A stretch of DNA of 7,166 bases from Desulfobacter sp. (GCA_030145005.1 JAQYWJ010000109.1:1-7166), one strand, 5' to 3'. Shown: positions 1 through 6,386, numbered from the stretch's first letter. The notes: generated from the sequence alone by a model not told the origin. Numbers and translations: made by a program.

Positions 1-1269
1 GGAACCCTTACCGAAAATAACATCGAAGACGGCTTAAAACAGGTCAGATTGGCACTTCTGGAAGCCGATGTCAATTATAAGGTTGCAAAAAATGTCATTT
101 CAGATATAAAGGCCCGAGCCCTTGGTCAGGAGGTCATGCAAAGTTTGACCCCGGGTCAGCAAGTCATCAAGATTGTAAATGAAGAATTTACAAAAATGAT
201 GGGCTCCACCCACCAGGAACTGAACTTTGCCGCCACCGGGGCAACGTCCATTATGCTGGTGGGGCTGCAGGGTTCCGGCAAGACGACCACAGCGGGCAAG
301 CTGGCGCGTTTTCTGCGCAAAAACGGCAGAAAGCCCTATCTTGTGCCTGTGGATGTGTACCGCCCGGCCGCCATAGACCAGCTAACCAAGTTGGGAAAAC
401 AGATGGATGTGCCGGTATTTGCATCCACAACCGACATGAAGCCGCTCAAGATTTGCCAGGATGCAAAACTTGCCGCAAGGGACCTTGGCTGCGACACCCT
501 GCTCATTGACACCGCAGGGCGACTGCACCTGGATGACGCGCTCATGACCGAGCTTGAAGAGATTAAAAAGGGCATTAATCCGGCAGAAACGCTTCTGGTG
601 GCAGATGCCATGACCGGCCAGGATGCGGTGAATATTGCCGGTGAATTTGACAAACGGCTGGATATTTCAGGCTTTGTGCTGACCAAGATGGACGGTGATG
701 CCAGAGGCGGTGCGGCGCTGTCCATCAAAGCAGTGACAGGCAAACCGTTAAAGTTCATCGGTGTGGGTGAAAAAACCACTGCGCTTGAGCCCTTTCATCC
801 GGACCGCATGGCTTCCAGGATTCTCGGCATGGGAGACACCCTGTCTTTTATTGAAAAGGCAGTGGAGGCGGTTGACCAGAAAGAGGCCCAGGCCCTTGAA
901 AAGAAGTTTAGAAAAAATCAGTTTACCCTGGAAGATTTTAAGAACCAGATGCAGCAGGTTCGCAAAATGGGGTCCATAAAGGATCTTTTAGGCATGCTGC
1001 CCGGGGTGAACAAAAAGATGCTCAAAGATTTGAACATCAATGATAAGGAATTTGTAAAAATAGAGGCAATTATCAGCTCCATGACCCCCGGAGAACGGAC
1101 CAGACATGCAATCATAAAAGCGTCACGCAAAAAAAGGATTGCCCTTGGTTCGGGAACATCGGTTCAGGATGTGAATAAATTGCTTAAAAGCTATACCCAG
1201 TCCATGAAAATGATGAAAAAATTTAATAAAGGCGGCATGAAAAACCTTCGTGGCATGCTTCCATTTTAA
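1..1269 (+). CDS. ffh: Signal recognition particle protein Ffh (5'-partial)
   Basis: This is the SRP54-type GTPase that binds 4.5S RNA and signal sequences of nascent membrane proteins and docks with FtsY at the inner membrane. The frame is open from base 1 (G-T-L-T-E-N-N...), so the start lies upstream. By comparison with E. coli Ffh about 20 N-terminal residues are missing, and 422 are visible. GTPase motifs are intact: P-loop GLQGSGKTTT (visible residues 88-97), DVYRPAA (118-124), DTAGR (170-174) and TKMDGDARGGA (228-238). The C-terminal M domain starts near residue 277. It carries the 4.5S RNA-binding region with SRKKRIALGSG (375-385) and the Met-rich end GGMKNLRGMLPF. The TTG at base 49 is an internal leucine codon, not a start. 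The TAA stop overlaps the ribosome binding site of rpsP, which suggests coupling. Identity is certain from the motifs. Confidence 0.98.
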   Translation, partial: GTLTENNIEDGLKQVRLALLEADVNYKVAKNVISDIKARALGQEVMQSLTPGQQVIKIVNEEFTKMMGSTHQELNFAATGATSIMLVGLQGSGKTTTAGKLARFLRKNGRKPYLVPVDVYRPAAIDQLTKLGKQMDVPVFASTTDMKPLKICQDAKLAARDLGCDTLLIDTAGRLHLDDALMTELEEIKKGINPAETLLVADAMTGQDAVNIAGEFDKRLDISGFVLTKMDGDARGGAALSIKAVTGKPLKFIGVGEKTTALEPFHPDRMASRILGMGDTLSFIEKAVEAVDQKEAQALEKKFRKNQFTLEDFKNQMQQVRKMGSIKDLLGMLPGVNKKMLKDLNINDKEFVKIEAIISSMTPGERTRHAIIKASRKKRIALGSGTSVQDVNKLLKSYTQSMKMMKKFNKGGMKNLRGMLPF

Positions 1270-1273
1270 GGAG
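1268..1273 (+). promoter_or_regulatory. Ribosome binding site of rpsP, overlapping the ffh stop
   Basis: AAGGAG begins within the TAA stop of ffh and lies 12 bases before the rpsP ATG at 1286. The spacing is rather long, but it is the only Shine-Dalgarno match here. It supports ATG 1286 over the in-frame ATG at 1250, which lies inside ffh. Confidence 0.6.
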
Positions 1274-1285
1274 ACTACAAAAACC

Positions 1286-1540
1286 ATGGCAGTAAAACTC
1301 AGACTTACCCGTAAAGGCACCAAAAAGAAACCCTTTTACAGAATCGTTGCCGCTGATATTGAGGCACCCAGGGACGGCAAGTTCCTTGAAGCCGTCGGCA
1401 CCTATGACCCCATGCAGGATCCTGCCGTTGTCACCCTGAAGCAAGACCGGGTGCAGTACTGGCTGGAACAGGGCGCAAAACCCTCCACAACGGTAAAAAG
1501 TATCCTTAAAAAACAGAGCGCTGAAAGCGTCTCTGCCTAA
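1286..1540 (+). CDS. rpsP: 30S ribosomal protein S16
   Basis: This is ribosomal protein S16, a 16S rRNA-binding protein needed for 30S assembly. The 84-residue product starts MAVKLRLTRKGTKKKPFYRI and continues with the typical R-F-L-E-x-V-G-T-Y-D-P block, here KFLEAVGTYDP. It ends in an Ala/Ser-rich tail. Length matches bacterial S16 (about 80-90 residues). The frame stays open upstream to an ATG at 1250, but that would add 12 residues absent from the family and overlap ffh. ATG 1286, preceded by AAGGAG, is therefore chosen. S16 heads the classical rpsP-rimM-trmD-rplS ribosome-maturation cluster, here with khpA inserted after it. An 80-base gap follows. Confidence 0.97.
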   Translation: MAVKLRLTRKGTKKKPFYRIVAADIEAPRDGKFLEAVGTYDPMQDPAVVTLKQDRVQYWLEQGAKPSTTVKSILKKQSAESVSA

Positions 1541-1607
1541 GGGCACCTCAAGAGAACAAAACCGCTGGACACGCCTTGAAAGTAGCCGGACCCGTATGTC
1601 ATTGATT

Positions 1608-1615
1608 AGGAGAGG
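1608..1615 (+). promoter_or_regulatory. Strong ribosome binding site of khpA
   Basis: AGGAGAGG lies 5 bases upstream of ATG 1621, an excellent Shine-Dalgarno match. The 80-base gap between rpsP and khpA (1541-1620) shows no clear terminator and no convincing promoter. The gap therefore looks like an intra-operon spacer. Confidence 0.7.
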
Positions 1616-1620
1616 TTTTT

Positions 1621-1851
1621 ATGAAAGAGCTTATTGAGTATTTAGCAAAGGCATTGGTAGACAATCCCGATGAGGTTCAGGTATCTGAAGTGACAGGTGA
1701 CCAGACTTCCGTGCTTGAACTCAAGGTGGCAAAGGAAGACCTGGGCAAGGTTATCGGTAAACAAGGCAGATCAGCCAGGGCCATGAGAACAATCCTGAGT
1801 GCCGCGGCCACAAAAATGAAAAAACGCACGGTACTGGAAATCATCGAGTAG
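1621..1851 (+). CDS. khpA: KH-domain RNA-binding protein KhpA
   Basis: This is a small single-KH-domain RNA-binding protein of 76 residues, the usual size for the KhpA (YlqC) family. The diagnostic loop GKVIGKQGR (residues 42-50) contains the RNA-binding GxxG as G-K-Q-G (46-49). It is followed by the helix SARAMRTILSAAATKMKK and the closing strand TVLEIIE. In Gram-positive bacteria KhpA forms a dimer with the Jag/KhpB protein and affects cell envelope and RNA regulation; the role in this lineage is not established. The rpsP-khpA-rimM-trmD order is common in Firmicutes and several other phyla, while E. coli lacks khpA here. The stop is TAG, and rimM begins 4 bases later. Confidence 0.93.
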   Translation: MKELIEYLAKALVDNPDEVQVSEVTGDQTSVLELKVAKEDLGKVIGKQGRSARAMRTILSAAATKMKKRTVLEIIE

Positions 1852-1855
1852 TTCC

Positions 1856-2398
1856 ATGGAATTTTCAGACACCTGGCTGACCATCGGTAAGGTCACGGGC
1901 GTTCACGGCCTTGGGGGAAACCTGAAAGTGTGGTCCTGGGCCCAATCGCCCGACACCTTTACCCAAGGGCTTACCGTGGTGCTTAAAAACGAGGACGACC
2001 CCCTGGACCCTGGCCGGGAATATGTAATAACCCGGACCGGCAGGTATAAAAAAGGAGTGCTTTTAACTCTTGAAGGGGTCACTACCCGGGAAGCCTCGGA
2101 AGACCTTGTGGGAAAACTTGTCCTGGTTGATAAAACCAACCTGCCGGACCTGGATGAAGATACCTGGTACTGGCAGGATCTGATCGGATTGACGGTTGTG
2201 GATAGCTGTGAAGGGGAACTTGGAAAAGTAGAGCAGCTTTTTCCCACAGGCGCAGATGATATCCTGGTTGTCAGGGATAAAACGCCCCAGGGCAAACAGG
2301 AAGTGCTGATCCCTATGAATGCAGTGTTTATCAAGGATGTAAACCTTGAAAGCGGTGTGATTACAACTGAGCTGCCCGAAGGGTTTATCGCGGACTGA
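1856..2398 (+). CDS. rimM: Ribosome maturation factor RimM
   Basis: This is the 16S rRNA processing and 30S head-assembly factor, which binds S19 and acts in the cytoplasm. The 180-residue length is typical. The N-terminal RimM domain shows the hallmark IGKVTGVHGLGGNLKV (about residues 11-26). The C-terminal PRC-barrel begins around the WYWQDLIGL segment (about residue 103). It continues through GADDILVV, the EVLIPMN strand and FIKDVNLESGVI, ending in the usual LPEGF. ATG 1856 starts 4 bases after the khpA stop and no strong Shine-Dalgarno is seen. Expression probably depends on coupling to khpA translation. The gene abuts trmD, its usual neighbour. Confidence 0.96.
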   Translation: MEFSDTWLTIGKVTGVHGLGGNLKVWSWAQSPDTFTQGLTVVLKNEDDPLDPGREYVITRTGRYKKGVLLTLEGVTTREASEDLVGKLVLVDKTNLPDLDEDTWYWQDLIGLTVVDSCEGELGKVEQLFPTGADDILVVRDKTPQGKQEVLIPMNAVFIKDVNLESGVITTELPEGFIAD

Positions 2399-2406
2399 TT
2401 TTGGCC

Positions 2407-3159
2407 ATGAAGTTTACCGTACTGACATTGTTTCCGGAATTTCTGGAGGCCTTTTTTGCCAACGGCATCATGGCGAGGGCTTTGAACCGGAAGGTTATCA
2501 GCGCCGATAGTATCAATATCCGGAATTTTGCTTCGGATCGGCATAACAGCGTGGATGACCGCCCCTATGGAGGGGGAAGCGGCATGGTAATGATGCCGGG
2601 GCCTTTGGAAAAAGCCATTGATTCTGCCAGACAGACGTCAAGCGCCCCTTGGGTGGTGTGTTTAAGCCCCCAGGGCAAACCCTTTACCCAGGCCCGGGCC
2701 TGTGAACTTGCTGCAGCCCGACAGGACCTGATTCTGATCTGCGGCCGGTACGAGGGGATTGACGAGCGGGTCTATACCCGCCAGGTGGATGAAGAGATCT
2801 GCGTGGGGGATTTTGTGATGACCGGCGGAGAGATTGCTGCCATGGCAGTGATTGACGCCGTTGCCAGAATGATTCCCGGGGTGCTGGGAAGCAATGAATC
2901 ATCCCGGTGTGAGTCGTTTATGGACAACCGGCTGGAATATGCCCAGTACACCCGGCCCGAGGTATATGAGGACATGGCCGTACCCGGGGTGCTCTTGTCC
3001 GGGAACCATGAAAAGATCCGCCAGTGGCGCAAGCGCTCGGCCATGGAACGAACCTTTATCAAACGCCCGGACCTGTTTGAAACCCGAAGGCCGGATAATG
3101 AAGAAAAAGAAATTTTGCGGCAGTGGTGCCGGGAACTTGAGGCGTTGATCCATAAATGA
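2407..3159 (+). CDS. trmD: tRNA (guanine-N1-)-methyltransferase TrmD
   Basis: TrmD makes m1G37 in tRNAs with G36-G37, preventing +1 frameshifting. It is a SAM-dependent, trefoil-knotted SPOUT homodimer. The 250-residue protein shows MKFTVLTLFPEF at the start, YGGGSGMVMMPGP (54-66), CGRYEGIDERV (112-122, including Glu116), VGDFVMTGGE (133-142), Arg154, YTRPEV and VLLSGNHEKIRQWR. The residue aligned with catalytic Asp169 of E. coli/Haemophilus TrmD is Glu here (GAG at 2911-2913, in CESF rather than DSF). ATG 2407 gives the canonical N-terminus and makes Arg154 and residue 169 match the E. coli numbering exactly. A TTG at 2401 would add two residues and cannot be excluded. The ribosome binding site is weak, 8 bases after the rimM stop. 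The stop overlaps the next ATG as ATGA. Confidence 0.97.
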   Translation: MKFTVLTLFPEFLEAFFANGIMARALNRKVISADSINIRNFASDRHNSVDDRPYGGGSGMVMMPGPLEKAIDSARQTSSAPWVVCLSPQGKPFTQARACELAAARQDLILICGRYEGIDERVYTRQVDEEICVGDFVMTGGEIAAMAVIDAVARMIPGVLGSNESSRCESFMDNRLEYAQYTRPEVYEDMAVPGVLLSGNHEKIRQWRKRSAMERTFIKRPDLFETRRPDNEEKEILRQWCRELEALIHK

Positions 3160-3788
3160 GTTCACCTGATAAACAAGAAGATCAAAATGATCAATGGGGC
3201 ACAAAAGGTCATGATTTAAGCAATGATCCCGGGACATTCAATCTTTACCTGGCATTGATCCACTACCCGGTGGTCAATAAAAACGGGCAAATCACGGGAT
3301 CAGCCTTGACCAACATGGATCTGCATGACATTGCCAGGGCAGGCCGGACATTTGGGGTAAAGGCCTATTATGTGGTCACCCCTTATAAAGACCAGAGAAC
3401 CCTGGCCTTCCAGATTATGGATCACTGGACCCAGGGCCATGGCGGAACGGTTAACCCGGCACGAAAATCCGCCCTTGAACGGGTCAGGGTGGCGGATACA
3501 TTTGAAGCAGTATGCAATGATATAGAAAAAGAACAGGGTCAGGCCGTGGTAAAAGTGGCCACCAGCGCCAATACCCAGGGCCCCACACGCAGTTGCAGAA
3601 GGCTCGGACAGGAATTGAAGGGTAATGCCCCCCATGTGATTGTGTTTGGCACGGCATGGGGACTGGCACCGGAAGTGACCAACCAATGTGACCATATCCT
3701 TGAACCCATACAGGGGTCAGGATCATATAATCACCTAAGCGTCCGATCCGCAGCATCCATATATTTAGACAGATTAATAAACGGCTGA
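3156..3788 (+). CDS. Putative SPOUT-class RNA methyltransferase (TM1570/PF09936-like)
   Basis: This 210-residue protein resembles the uncharacterised SPOUT methyltransferase family typified by Thermotoga TM1570 (from memory, Pfam PF09936), often found beside trmD. Its RNA substrate is unknown to me. The core starts near residue 29 with LYLALIHYPVVNKNGQ, then TNMDLHDIARAGRTFGV (52-68). The C-terminal SAM-binding knot region has VFGTAWGL (163-170), APEV, LEPIQGSGSYNHLSVRSA (182-199) and a final IYLDRL. The first 28 residues are polar and low in complexity (rich in Asp, Gln, Asn, Lys and Gly) and look disordered. No in-frame alternative start lies before the core, so ATG 3156 is used. It overlaps the trmD stop by 4 bases (ATGA), suggesting coupled translation. 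A 114-base gap to rplS follows. Confidence 0.85.
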   Translation: MSSPDKQEDQNDQWGTKGHDLSNDPGTFNLYLALIHYPVVNKNGQITGSALTNMDLHDIARAGRTFGVKAYYVVTPYKDQRTLAFQIMDHWTQGHGGTVNPARKSALERVRVADTFEAVCNDIEKEQGQAVVKVATSANTQGPTRSCRRLGQELKGNAPHVIVFGTAWGLAPEVTNQCDHILEPIQGSGSYNHLSVRSAASIYLDRLING

Positions 3789-3890
3789 AATAACAGCCAT
3801 GGGATGATCTGGCCTATCAACACCCAGACTCAACCCACAACAAAAAAGCAATAGCAATTCAACAAGTTATTTGGATTTTTATATAAATAG

Positions 3891-3895
3891 AAGGA
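3891..3895 (+). promoter_or_regulatory. Ribosome binding site of rplS
   Basis: AAGGA lies 7 bases before the rplS ATG at 3903, at the end of an AT-rich 114-base leader (3789-3902). A GGCTG/CAGCC inverted repeat (3783-3787 and 3794-3798) sits at the beginning of this leader across the upstream stop codon. It lacks a T-run and is not a convincing terminator. Confidence 0.65.
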
Positions 3896-3902
3896 ACAAA
3901 AC

Positions 3903-4256
3903 ATGACAGCAAATCTAATCCAGAAAATTGAAAGAGAACAGATGCGCCTTGACATCCCGGATTTCGACTCCGGGGATACCGTAAAGGTTCATGTAAAAAT
4001 CAGGGAAGGTGAAAAGGAACGTATCCAGGTTTTCCAGGGCGTGGTTATCAAAAAAACCAAAGGCCTTTCCAGCGCCCGGTTCACCGTTAGAAAAATTTCC
4101 GGCGGCGTAGGTGTTGAAAGAATCTTCCCCCTGTATTCTCCTGCCATTGACAAAGTTGAAGTGGTCACCCGGGGACGTGTAAGAAGATCCAAACTTTACT
4201 ATTTGAGAAATCTGCGAGGCAAAGCTGCAAGAATTAAAGAAAAACGCTTTGCCTGA
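3903..4256 (+). CDS. rplS: 50S ribosomal protein L19
   Basis: L19 is a large-subunit protein at the interface with the 30S subunit. The 117-residue product aligns with E. coli L19 (115 residues) throughout: IEREQMRLDIPDFDSGDTVK near the start, then FQGVVI, the FTVRKISGGVGVERIFP block (about 60-74), SPAIDKVEV, and the C-terminal KLYYLRNLRGKAARIKEKR. The start ATG is preceded by AAGGA. L19 normally directly follows trmD in this cluster; here the SPOUT methyltransferase gene and a 114-base AT-rich leader separate them. Separate post-transcriptional control of L19 is therefore conceivable. The next gene, rnhB, begins 25 bases after the stop if ATG 4282 is used. Confidence 0.98.
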   Translation: MTANLIQKIEREQMRLDIPDFDSGDTVKVHVKIREGEKERIQVFQGVVIKKTKGLSSARFTVRKISGGVGVERIFPLYSPAIDKVEVVTRGRVRRSKLYYLRNLRGKAARIKEKRFA

Positions 4257-4281
4257 TACCCGCGGCAACTTTCCAGCCGAC

Positions 4282-4875
4282 ATGCTGACCTTTGAAAAGC
4301 AGGCCATGTTGAGCGGATATAAAGTGATTGCAGGTGTTGATGAGGCCGGCAGGGGACCCCTTGCCGGCCCTGTCGTGTCTGCGGCGGTGGTACTGCCTGA
4401 AAATTTTGATGTTCCCGGCATCAATGATTCTAAAAAGCTTTCCGAAAAAAAAAGAGAGGCGCTTTTTCCAGTGATCCAAAAGCATGCCATTGCCTTTGGC
4501 ATTGGCTTGGCCGACCATGAGGAAATTGACCAAATCAATATTCTGCAGGCATCACTGCTCTCCATGAAACGGGCAGTTGAAGCCTTAAGTGTTACACCGG
4601 ATTATCTGCTTATTGACGGCAAATTTATCATAGACTGCACCATAGACCAGCGTTCTGTCATTAAAGGGGATGCGTTGAGCCTGTCCATTGCTGCAGCCTC
4701 TATCCTGGCCAAGGTCACCCGGGATCGGATCATGGCAGACCGTGATTTACAATATCCCGAGTACGGTTTTCGCCGCCACAAGGGTTATCCGACCAAAGCT
4801 CACAAAGAGGCGATCCTGACCCATGGTCCCTGCCCTATTCATCGCAAAAGTTTTAAGGGTGTAAAGGATATATGA
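4282..4875 (+). CDS. rnhB: Ribonuclease HII
   Basis: RNase HII cleaves RNA in RNA-DNA hybrids and nicks 5' of single ribonucleotides misincorporated in DNA. Starting from ATG 4282 the protein has 197 residues, normal for the family. Catalytic acidic residues are in place: DEAGRGPLAGPV (20-31, Asp20 and Glu21), LIDGK (Asp112) and KGDALSLSIAAASILAKVTR (Asp130). The conserved YGFRRHKGYPT and the C-terminal CPIHRKSF follow. The frame is open up to a TTG at 4249 that overlaps the end of rplS, but MLTFEKQAMLSGYKVIAGVD from 4282 fits homologues best. ATG 4306 is a weaker alternative. No clear Shine-Dalgarno precedes any of these, so the exact start is uncertain. The stop overlaps the yraN ATG (ATGA). 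Confidence 0.95.
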   Translation: MLTFEKQAMLSGYKVIAGVDEAGRGPLAGPVVSAAVVLPENFDVPGINDSKKLSEKKREALFPVIQKHAIAFGIGLADHEEIDQINILQASLLSMKRAVEALSVTPDYLLIDGKFIIDCTIDQRSVIKGDALSLSIAAASILAKVTRDRIMADRDLQYPEYGFRRHKGYPTKAHKEAILTHGPCPIHRKSFKGVKDI

Positions 4876-5246
4876 GCTTTGAGGGAAAACAGCTTGGAAA
4901 AAAGGGAGAGCTGGCTGCCCGGCAGTTTCTTTTGTCCCGGGGGTATAAAGTACTGGAATCCAATTATTCAACCCCACAGTTTGAAATCGACATCATTGCC
5001 AAGGACAATGACACCTTGTGCTTTGTTGAAGTTAAAACCCGGACAGGCGTTAAAAAAGGCCTGCCCCGGGAAGGTGTAACAACAGCCAAACAGAAAAAAA
5101 TTATCATGGGTGCCCAGTACTATCTAAGCCTAAATAAAATCACCAACACCCGACTGCGATTTGATGTGGTGGAAGTGCTGTATAAAGACAGTTCGCACAC
5201 CACCTGTGACATCACTGTGATCCCCAATGCCTTTCAAGGATATTAA
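4872..5246 (+). CDS. yraN: YraN family (UPF0102) nuclease-fold protein
   Basis: This small cytoplasmic protein of 124 residues has the restriction-endonuclease-like fold of the UPF0102/YraN family. Its function is poorly defined, though a role in DNA processing is suspected. Visible family features are GKKGELAARQFL (9-20, Glu13), Asp40 in FEIDIIA, and the FVEVKTRT strand (51-58) with the E-x-K pair Glu53/Lys55. These match the PD-(D/E)xK metal-binding pattern. The usual NYRxxxGEIDLIA is NYSTPQFEIDIIA here, so the conserved Arg and Gly are replaced by Ser33 and Phe37. ATG 4872 overlaps the rnhB stop by 4 bases, with AAAGGA close upstream (4863-4868). The rnhB-yraN-rsmI order is a common arrangement in Proteobacteria and supports the call. 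Confidence 0.92.
   Translation: MSFEGKQLGKKGELAARQFLLSRGYKVLESNYSTPQFEIDIIAKDNDTLCFVEVKTRTGVKKGLPREGVTTAKQKKIIMGAQYYLSLNKITNTRLRFDVVEVLYKDSSHTTCDITVIPNAFQGY
5236..5240 (+). promoter_or_regulatory. Ribosome binding site that sets the rsmI start
   Basis: AAGGA lies 7 bases before ATG 5248, inside the last codons of yraN. It favours 5248 over the in-frame upstream ATG at 5227, which would lie within yraN and lacks such a signal. Confidence 0.65.
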
Positions 5247-5247
5247 C

Positions 5248-6099
5248 ATGTCCGGTACCCTTTATGGCACTCTTTATATTATAGCAACCCCTCTAGGCAA
5301 CCTTGAGGATATGACATTTCGGGCGGTACGTATTCTAAAGGAAGTGGACCTGATTGCAGCCGAGGATACCCGTCATTCAAAAAAATTACTGGGTCATTAC
5401 GGCATCACAACCCCCACAATTGCCTGCCATGAGCACAATGAGACCCCAAGAGCCCATGATCTGATCAAACGGCTTGAAAACGGGACCACAATCGCCTTGA
5501 TCAGCGATGCAGGCACGCCTTTAATTTCAGATCCAGGTTACCGTCTGGTTTCCCAGGCCCAAGAAAAAGGCATCCCCATTGTGCCGGTTCCCGGATGCAA
5601 TGCTGCGATTACCGGGTTGAGCGCATCCGGCCTGCCCACAGACACCTTTCTTTTCCTGGGCTTTCCGCCTAAAAAACAAGGCCGCCTGGACAGCTTTCTC
5701 AAAGATGCCGCCCATCACAAGGCCACATTGATATGTTATGAATCCCCCCGACGCATTATTCGGCTGATATCTTCGGCGATAACGGCGTTTGGCGACCGCC
5801 AGGCCTGTCTTGCCAGGGAATTGACAAAACAGTATGAGGAGTTTATCCGTGGCCCCCTATCACTTATTCTATCCACCCTTGGGGCAAGGGAAACCATCAA
5901 AGGTGAATGCGTTTTACTGATTAAAGGAGCGGATGAACAGACGAAAAGCTTGTCCATAGATCAGATGGAAACCATGATCACGGATGGTCTGAATCAGAAT
6001 ATGCGGACCGGTGAACTTGCAAAAAAAATAGCCGGACTGGCAAACTGCCCTAAGTCCAGGGTTTACGACATGATTTTAGCCCTGAAAAACCGTTCTTAA
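5248..6099 (+). CDS. rsmI: 16S rRNA (cytidine-1402-2'-O)-methyltransferase RsmI
   Basis: RsmI 2'-O-methylates C1402 of 16S rRNA in the decoding centre, using SAM and acting on 30S subunits. It belongs to the tetrapyrrole (corrin/porphyrin) methylase fold. The 283-residue length matches E. coli RsmI (286). Family motifs are complete: LYIIATPLGNLEDMTFRA (9-26), AAEDTRHSKKLL (37-48), ISDAGTPLISDPGYRLV (85-101), PVPGCNAA (113-120), FLFLGFPPKK (134-143), YESPRRI (164-170) and ARELTKQYEEFIRG (189-202). The C-terminal segment after residue 240 has the usual helical domain, ending in CPKSRVYDMILALKN. ATG 5248 is one base after the yraN stop and has a proper Shine-Dalgarno. It is the last gene of the translation-related run, and no convincing intrinsic terminator follows. 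Confidence 0.97.
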   Translation: MSGTLYGTLYIIATPLGNLEDMTFRAVRILKEVDLIAAEDTRHSKKLLGHYGITTPTIACHEHNETPRAHDLIKRLENGTTIALISDAGTPLISDPGYRLVSQAQEKGIPIVPVPGCNAAITGLSASGLPTDTFLFLGFPPKKQGRLDSFLKDAAHHKATLICYESPRRIIRLISSAITAFGDRQACLARELTKQYEEFIRGPLSLILSTLGARETIKGECVLLIKGADEQTKSLSIDQMETMITDGLNQNMRTGELAKKIAGLANCPKSRVYDMILALKNRS

Positions 6100-6170
6100 A
6101 CACCTTCTGCCTACCGGGTGCAAACCGATAATTTAGATTTGATACTTTTTGGCAACATAACAGACAAATC

Positions 6171-6200
6171 ATAAAATTCAGGTTCTATAAAATCAGGTGG
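6171..6200 (+). repeat. Imperfect tandem direct repeat, two copies
   Basis: ATAAAATTCAGGTT at 6171-6184 recurs as ATAAAATCAGGTGG at 6187-6200, with starts 16 bases apart. The two copies match over ATAAAA and TCAGGT with a one-base length difference. It may be chance in AT-rich DNA or a small operator-like element. Confidence 0.4.
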
Positions 6201-6356
6201 TTATGAATGCCACAGTTTGACTTTTTATGCAGAATACCCGTGATCAGGCCAAAACCTAAATTATTGAATTGCACCCCTGCCTACCCATCCATCGGCCTTA
6301 AACCACCACTGATGACACACAAAACAGTTACACCCCTTTACAGATTGATAAACCCC

Positions 6357-6386
6357 TTGCCAAATCAGGGTCAAAAGCCTTATAAA
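6357..6386 (+). promoter_or_regulatory. Candidate sigma-70 promoter for the phosphate permease gene
   Basis: TTGCCA (6357-6362) and TATAAA (6381-6386) are each 5 of 6 matches to the -35 and -10 consensus, separated by 18 bases. Transcription would start near 6393, giving a leader of about 108 bases before ATG 6501. No Pho-box-like repeat is evident next to it. This is the best-matching promoter pair I found in the window. Confidence 0.5.

Noticed and set aside
1849..1890. Possible read-through of the khpA TAG stop (pyrrolysine is known in some Desulfobacterium-like bacteria)
   Set aside because: KhpA ends at its normal family length at this TAG, and read-through would add only about 13 unconserved residues before a TAA.
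1903..2544. Long minus-strand open frame (213 codons) across rimM and trmD
   Set aside because: It lies antisense to two clearly conserved genes, has Ser/Pro/Arg-rich shadow composition and no recognisable domain. The same applies to the other antisense frames in the window.
3783..3798. GGCTG/CAGCC hairpin after the SPOUT gene as an intrinsic terminator
   Set aside because: The stem is only 5 base pairs and no T-run follows.
3858..3887. Promoter-like TTCAAC/TCAACA ... TATAAA just upstream of rplS
   Set aside because: The -35 match is poor and the predicted start near 3894 would fall within the rplS Shine-Dalgarno, leaving no usable ribosome binding site.
6101..6120. CACC/GGTG inverted repeat after rsmI as a terminator
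   Set aside because: The stem is 4-5 base pairs and is not followed by a T-run; the nearest T stretch is about 25 bases further on.
6308..6336. TGTCA-like elements on the minus strand as a Pho box for the phosphate permease
   Set aside because: The TGT(C/A)A-like elements are not at the 11-base period of a Pho box, and only one good half-site exists.
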